Source: VFKU01 sp964620045 | Lineage (GTDB): Bacteria > Hydrogenedentota > Hydrogenedentia > Hydrogenedentales > GCA-2746185 | DNA: 33,632 nucleotides | Direction: 5' to 3' | Assembly (NCBI GenBank): GCA_964620045.1 | Contig: CAZUJL010000037.1 | Coordinates: 1-33,632 of the forward strand | Shown: one piece after another, positions 31,031-33,632 of the stretch | Numbering within the stretch: the stretch's first letter is position 1 | How the letters are laid out: each line of letters begins with the position of its first letter | Notes under the pieces: generated by a model | Told to the model about the DNA's origin: nothing | Database searches by the model: none | What the model saw: only the letters and a program-made list of their open reading frames with translations | Translations under genes and position numbers: made by a program

Positions 31031-32056
31031 TTACGCGTGCGCGAGATCGAGGTAGGGCGCGATCTGGCTGTCGGCGGCTTCCATGATTTCGCCGAGTTCG
31101 CCGATGCCGAGTTCGGCGGCGAGGGCGGTGGCGAGTGATTCGATGTCGGGCGTGGAGCGGCCGACGACGCCGTAGCCGCAGGCTTCGGCGACGGTGCTGG
31201 CGAGCGCGATGAGCAGCGCGCACCGGCGGTACTGCTCGGGCGCGGCCTGCGGTTCGGCGGCGTAGTAGGTGGCGAAACGCACTTCGGGCGAGAGCGTCCA
31301 GTGCTGCACGACACGCAGGCCGGCGTATGAGCTGTACTCATCGAGCGTGCGCAGGAGCAGATCCCAGGATTCTTTGAGGCGTCCGACGCGGCCTTTGTAC
31401 CGGTTCGTGATCGCGTCGAGCAGCACGGGCTTGCCGATGTCGTGCACGAGCGCCATGAGGAACACGGAGTTCGCGGGCACGCCGCGGATCGAACCGGCGA
31501 AGGTTTCGGCGAGGCGCGCCGTGGCGACCGAGTGGCGCCACAGATGCTCCATCAATTCGGCGAAGACTGGATTTACGGTGCGATACAGGTGCGCTTGCGA
31601 GACGAGGTATGCGACGTTCGCGAGGCTGCGCGTGCCGAGGCGCGCGCAGGCGCGGCGCAGGTCGGTGATCGCGTGGCGGCTGCCGGAGGCGACGCTGTTG
31701 GCAATCTGAAGCACGCGCATGCTGAACACGGCGTCTTCGTTGATAAGTTGCGCGAGGTCTTCGGTGGTCGTGATCGGATCGTGGATCGCGGCGATCACAC
31801 GCTGCGGCACTTGAGGCACCGTGGGCAGATGCTTGATCGAGTCGTCGAGGCAGGCGAGCACGCCTTCCATGACGGAGCCCGGCGAGACGCGTTCTCTGAG
31901 GAGGATAGGCGGGACCGCGGCATCGACGATGAAACCGCCTTCCACCGGCTGCACGAGGTAGGCCTCGTAGCACTTCCGGCAGGAATAGATGCGGAGCGAC
32001 GTGATTCGCTCAGCGGCTTCAGGCGCGGCTGCACTGCAATGTGGGCATGCCACCAT
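31031..32056 (-). CDS. HDOD-domain protein with N-terminal zinc finger
   Basis: The 341-residue protein starts with a zinc-finger-like stretch (Cys4, Cys7, Cys26, Cys29; CPHC ... CRKC) and then, from about residue 75, an HDOD domain: LPTVPQVPQRVIAAIHDPITT, LAQLINEDAVFSMRVLQIANS, ITDLRRACARLGTRSLANVA, LWRHSVATARLAE, FLMALVHDIGKPVLLD. HDOD proteins act in bacterial signalling and regulation, often linked to c-di-GMP or motility. Unlike many members it keeps the HD pair in LVHDIGK and the His in WRHS, so hydrolase activity cannot be excluded. It is a single gene between cysS and ftsY, same strand, with a 117-bp gap to ftsY. Confidence 0.88.
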   Translation of the reverse strand: MVACPHCSAAAPEAAERITSLRIYSCRKCYEAYLVQPVEGGFIVDAAVPPILLRERVSPGSVMEGVLACLDDSIKHLPTVPQVPQRVIAAIHDPITTTEDLAQLINEDAVFSMRVLQIANSVASGSRHAITDLRRACARLGTRSLANVAYLVSQAHLYRTVNPVFAELMEHLWRHSVATARLAETFAGSIRGVPANSVFLMALVHDIGKPVLLDAITNRYKGRVGRLKESWDLLLRTLDEYSSYAGLRVVQHWTLSPEVRFATYYAAEPQAAPEQYRRCALLIALASTVAEACGYGVVGRSTPDIESLATALAAELGIGELGEIMEAADSQIAPYLDLAHA

Positions 32057-32173
32057 TGCGGAAATCCCCCAATTCCCCCATTCGGATTGTAACAGGCAAA
32101 CGCGAAAACGCGCCAGTGCCGAAATGGCGCAAAACAGTGGTTAGTGGCCGGGGACAAGGGGTTAGAGGGAAAA

Positions 32174-33100
32174 CTAGCTGAAGAGCGCGTCGATGAATTC
32201 GCGGGGGTTGAAGGGTTGGAGGTCGTCGATGCCTTCGCCGACGCCGATGTACTTGATGGGGATGCCGAGTTCTTTTTGGATGGCGATGACGATGCCGCCT
32301 TTGGCGGTGCCGTCGAGTTTGGTGAGGACGACACCGGTGACTTGCATCGTCTCGGTGAACTTGCGCGCTTGCTGCAATCCGTTTTGACCCGTGGTGGCGT
32401 CGAGCACGAGCAGCACTTCGTGCGGCGCGCCGGGGTGCACGCGGCTGACGACGCGGTTGAGTTTCTTTAATTCTTCCATCAGGTTCACTTTGGTGTGCAG
32501 GCGGCCGGCGGTGTCGATGATCACGCAGTCGGCTTTGCGCGAGACACCGGCTTGCACGGCGTCGTGCGCAACGGCGGCTGGATCGGCGCCTTCGTGCAGT
32601 TTCACAATCGGCACGCCTGCGCGATCAGCCCAGACCTCGAGCTGATCCGATGCGGCGGCGCGGAAGGTGTCGGCGGCGCCGATGATGATGTCCTTGCCTT
32701 CGGCCTTGAGCTTGGAAGCGAGCTTGCCGATCGTGGTTGTTTTGCCGGAGCCGTTCACGCCGGTGATGAGCGTGACGTGGGGCGGATTCGCTGCTTTCCA
32801 CGTGAGCGTGTGATCGCCTTTCACCAGTATCTCGAACAGCAAATCCTTGAGACCCGCAACGATTTGTTCGCCGGTGGTGAGATCCTGCTCGCGCACGGCG
32901 GTGCGCAGGCGTTCGACCAGTTCGATGACGGTGTCGACGCCGATATCGGCCTGGATCAAAATGGCTTCGAGATCATCGACGGTGGCCGCGTCGAGTTTGG
33001 GACGCGTGCCCAGTACCGTGCGCACACCGTCGACCATGCCCGTGCGTGTTTTGCTCAGGCGATCGCGGAGGCGTCCAAAAAATCCGGGTTTATCGGTCAT
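32174..33100 (-). CDS. ftsY: Signal recognition particle receptor FtsY
   Basis: FtsY is the membrane-associated SRP receptor GTPase that delivers ribosome-nascent chains to the translocon. The 308-residue protein holds the N domain (FFGRLRDRLSKTRTGMVDGV) and G domain: P-loop GVNGSGKTTT from 114, AADTFRAAASDQLEVWA, DTAGR at 196-200, TKLDGTAKGG, and the C-terminal GVGEGIDDLQPFNPREFIDALF. It lacks the long acidic A domain of the E. coli protein, as in many bacteria, and probably binds lipid through its N-terminal basic helix. No strong ribosome site precedes the ATG at 33100. Confidence 0.98.
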   Translation of the reverse strand: MTDKPGFFGRLRDRLSKTRTGMVDGVRTVLGTRPKLDAATVDDLEAILIQADIGVDTVIELVERLRTAVREQDLTTGEQIVAGLKDLLFEILVKGDHTLTWKAANPPHVTLITGVNGSGKTTTIGKLASKLKAEGKDIIIGAADTFRAAASDQLEVWADRAGVPIVKLHEGADPAAVAHDAVQAGVSRKADCVIIDTAGRLHTKVNLMEELKKLNRVVSRVHPGAPHEVLLVLDATTGQNGLQQARKFTETMQVTGVVLTKLDGTAKGGIVIAIQKELGIPIKYIGVGEGIDDLQPFNPREFIDALFS

Positions 33101-33129
33101 GAAAGAATCACAAGAGAAGCGTGCAAGGA

Positions 33130-33632
33130 TTAGCGAATACGATAGGCGAAAATCTGTGTCTGCTGGCCGGGCGATTCTTCGGTGCCGGTGTCTTCGAGGA
33201 CGAAGACGCGGTGGCCGCCGGTGGGCAGCGGTTCCGCCAGGCCGAAGCCGCGCACTTCCGCGCCGTCGGCGTTGAGGTAGCCGGCGGAGTTGCGCACGAC
33301 GGGACGAATCGCGACTTCTTCGCCTTCGTTTTGCACTTCTTCGAGGGAAGCAGAGCCGCGGATTTCCATCAACGGATTGGTGAGATTCGCGACGAAGTAG
33401 ACGCGATTGCCGCGGCGGCTTACGGCGGCTTCGCCGATCGCGCGATCGGGCGTGAGTGCGCCGGCCGGCATCAAGACGTAGCGGCCGTTGTAGGTGACTT
33501 CCGAAAGCGGGCTGCTGAGCGCGTCCTGCACTTGTGCGCGCGTACTGGGATAGTCCGTCAGTTCGGTGAGGAGGCTTTCGTAAATAGCGACATCGGGGCC
33601 ATCGAACAAGCCCTCGGAACCCACGGACGCGA
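33130..33632 (-). CDS. C-terminal part of an unrecognised protein, cut by the window edge
   Basis: The frame is open through the right edge, so the start lies outside; the GTG at 33624 is probably internal. About 167 residues are visible, mostly short beta-strands (VTYNGRYVLMPAGAL, NRVYFVANLTNPLMEI, HRVFVLEDTG), ending FAYRIR. I see no motif I can name. It is 29 bases upstream of ftsY on the same strand and may share its transcript. A WD/beta-propeller or other all-beta extracytoplasmic fold is plausible but not supported by a signal. Confidence 0.6.
   Translation of the reverse strand, partial: ASVGSEGLFDGPDVAIYESLLTELTDYPSTRAQVQDALSSPLSEVTYNGRYVLMPAGALTPDRAIGEAAVSRRGNRVYFVANLTNPLMEIRGSASLEEVQNEGEEVAIRPVVRNSAGYLNADGAEVRGFGLAEPLPTGGHRVFVLEDTGTEESPGQQTQIFAYRIR

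Overview
This 33.6 kb window is a GC-rich, gene-dense bacterial chromosome segment with 30 protein genes (the first and last cut by the window edges), one intact tRNA gene and several families of short intergenic repeats. The organism looks like an uncultivated Gram-negative bacterium: there are signal peptides, a Tat-type signal, a secretin-like protein, an ECF sigma/anti-sigma pair and an IspG of the bacterial type. The mix of a tricorn-type protease, a DUF3299 protein, a SET-domain protein and abundant intergenic repeats would fit a planctomycete-like or candidate-phylum lineage (I considered Hydrogenedentota). That placement is a guess, because no marker here fixes the phylum.

Layout. Positions 1-2364: the end of a secreted secretin-like protein, convergent with truA. 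Positions 2608-6496 (+): an Nfu-type Fe-S carrier, an unknown protein, a pterin-4a-carbinolamine dehydratase, a NifU-like protein, a hotdog thioesterase, then the 4Fe-4S isoprenoid enzyme IspG. Positions 6486-8560 (-): an orphan pair of Opp/Dpp-type ATPases. Positions 8639-14730 (+): a CPBP membrane protease, then a tightly packed set of tricorn-like protease, small membrane protein and Tat-exported carboxylesterase. Positions 14738-16458 (-): a SET-domain protein translationally coupled to a two-TM membrane protein of unknown function. Position 17760 back to 16483 (-): a secreted protein of unknown function. Positions 17849-22722 (-): a second Opp/Dpp set with both permeases and both ATPases, interrupted by a zinc-ribbon membrane protein. 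Positions 22844-23584 (+): a secreted DUF3299 protein.

Positions 23651-26651 form a 3,001-bp segment bounded by exact 50-bp direct repeats of the 3' part of a tRNA-Val(CAC) gene. It carries only an AlgI-like MBOAT acyltransferase and an SGNH hydrolase-like partner, a probable polysaccharide O-acylation pair. The displaced tRNA 3' end still abuts a bidirectional terminator, so this reads as an integrase-less tRNA-targeted cassette. It is the strongest candidate here for something not yet described.

Positions 26860-29252 (-): an ECF sigma factor, its anti-sigma factor, and a secreted helical protein made of two copies of a domain of about 113 residues; a GGAACC-N16-GTTACA motif may be the sigma factor's own promoter. 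Positions 29470-33632 (-): cysS, an HDOD protein with a zinc finger, ftsY, and the end of another gene.

Two intergenic repeat systems stand out. One is a 32-nt palindromic element present three times, always in the same orientation relative to the preceding gene. The other is a set of tracts with a strict 9-base period and a GGAC-like core, at four places and possibly a fifth. All functional calls are from reading the sequence; no database search was run.
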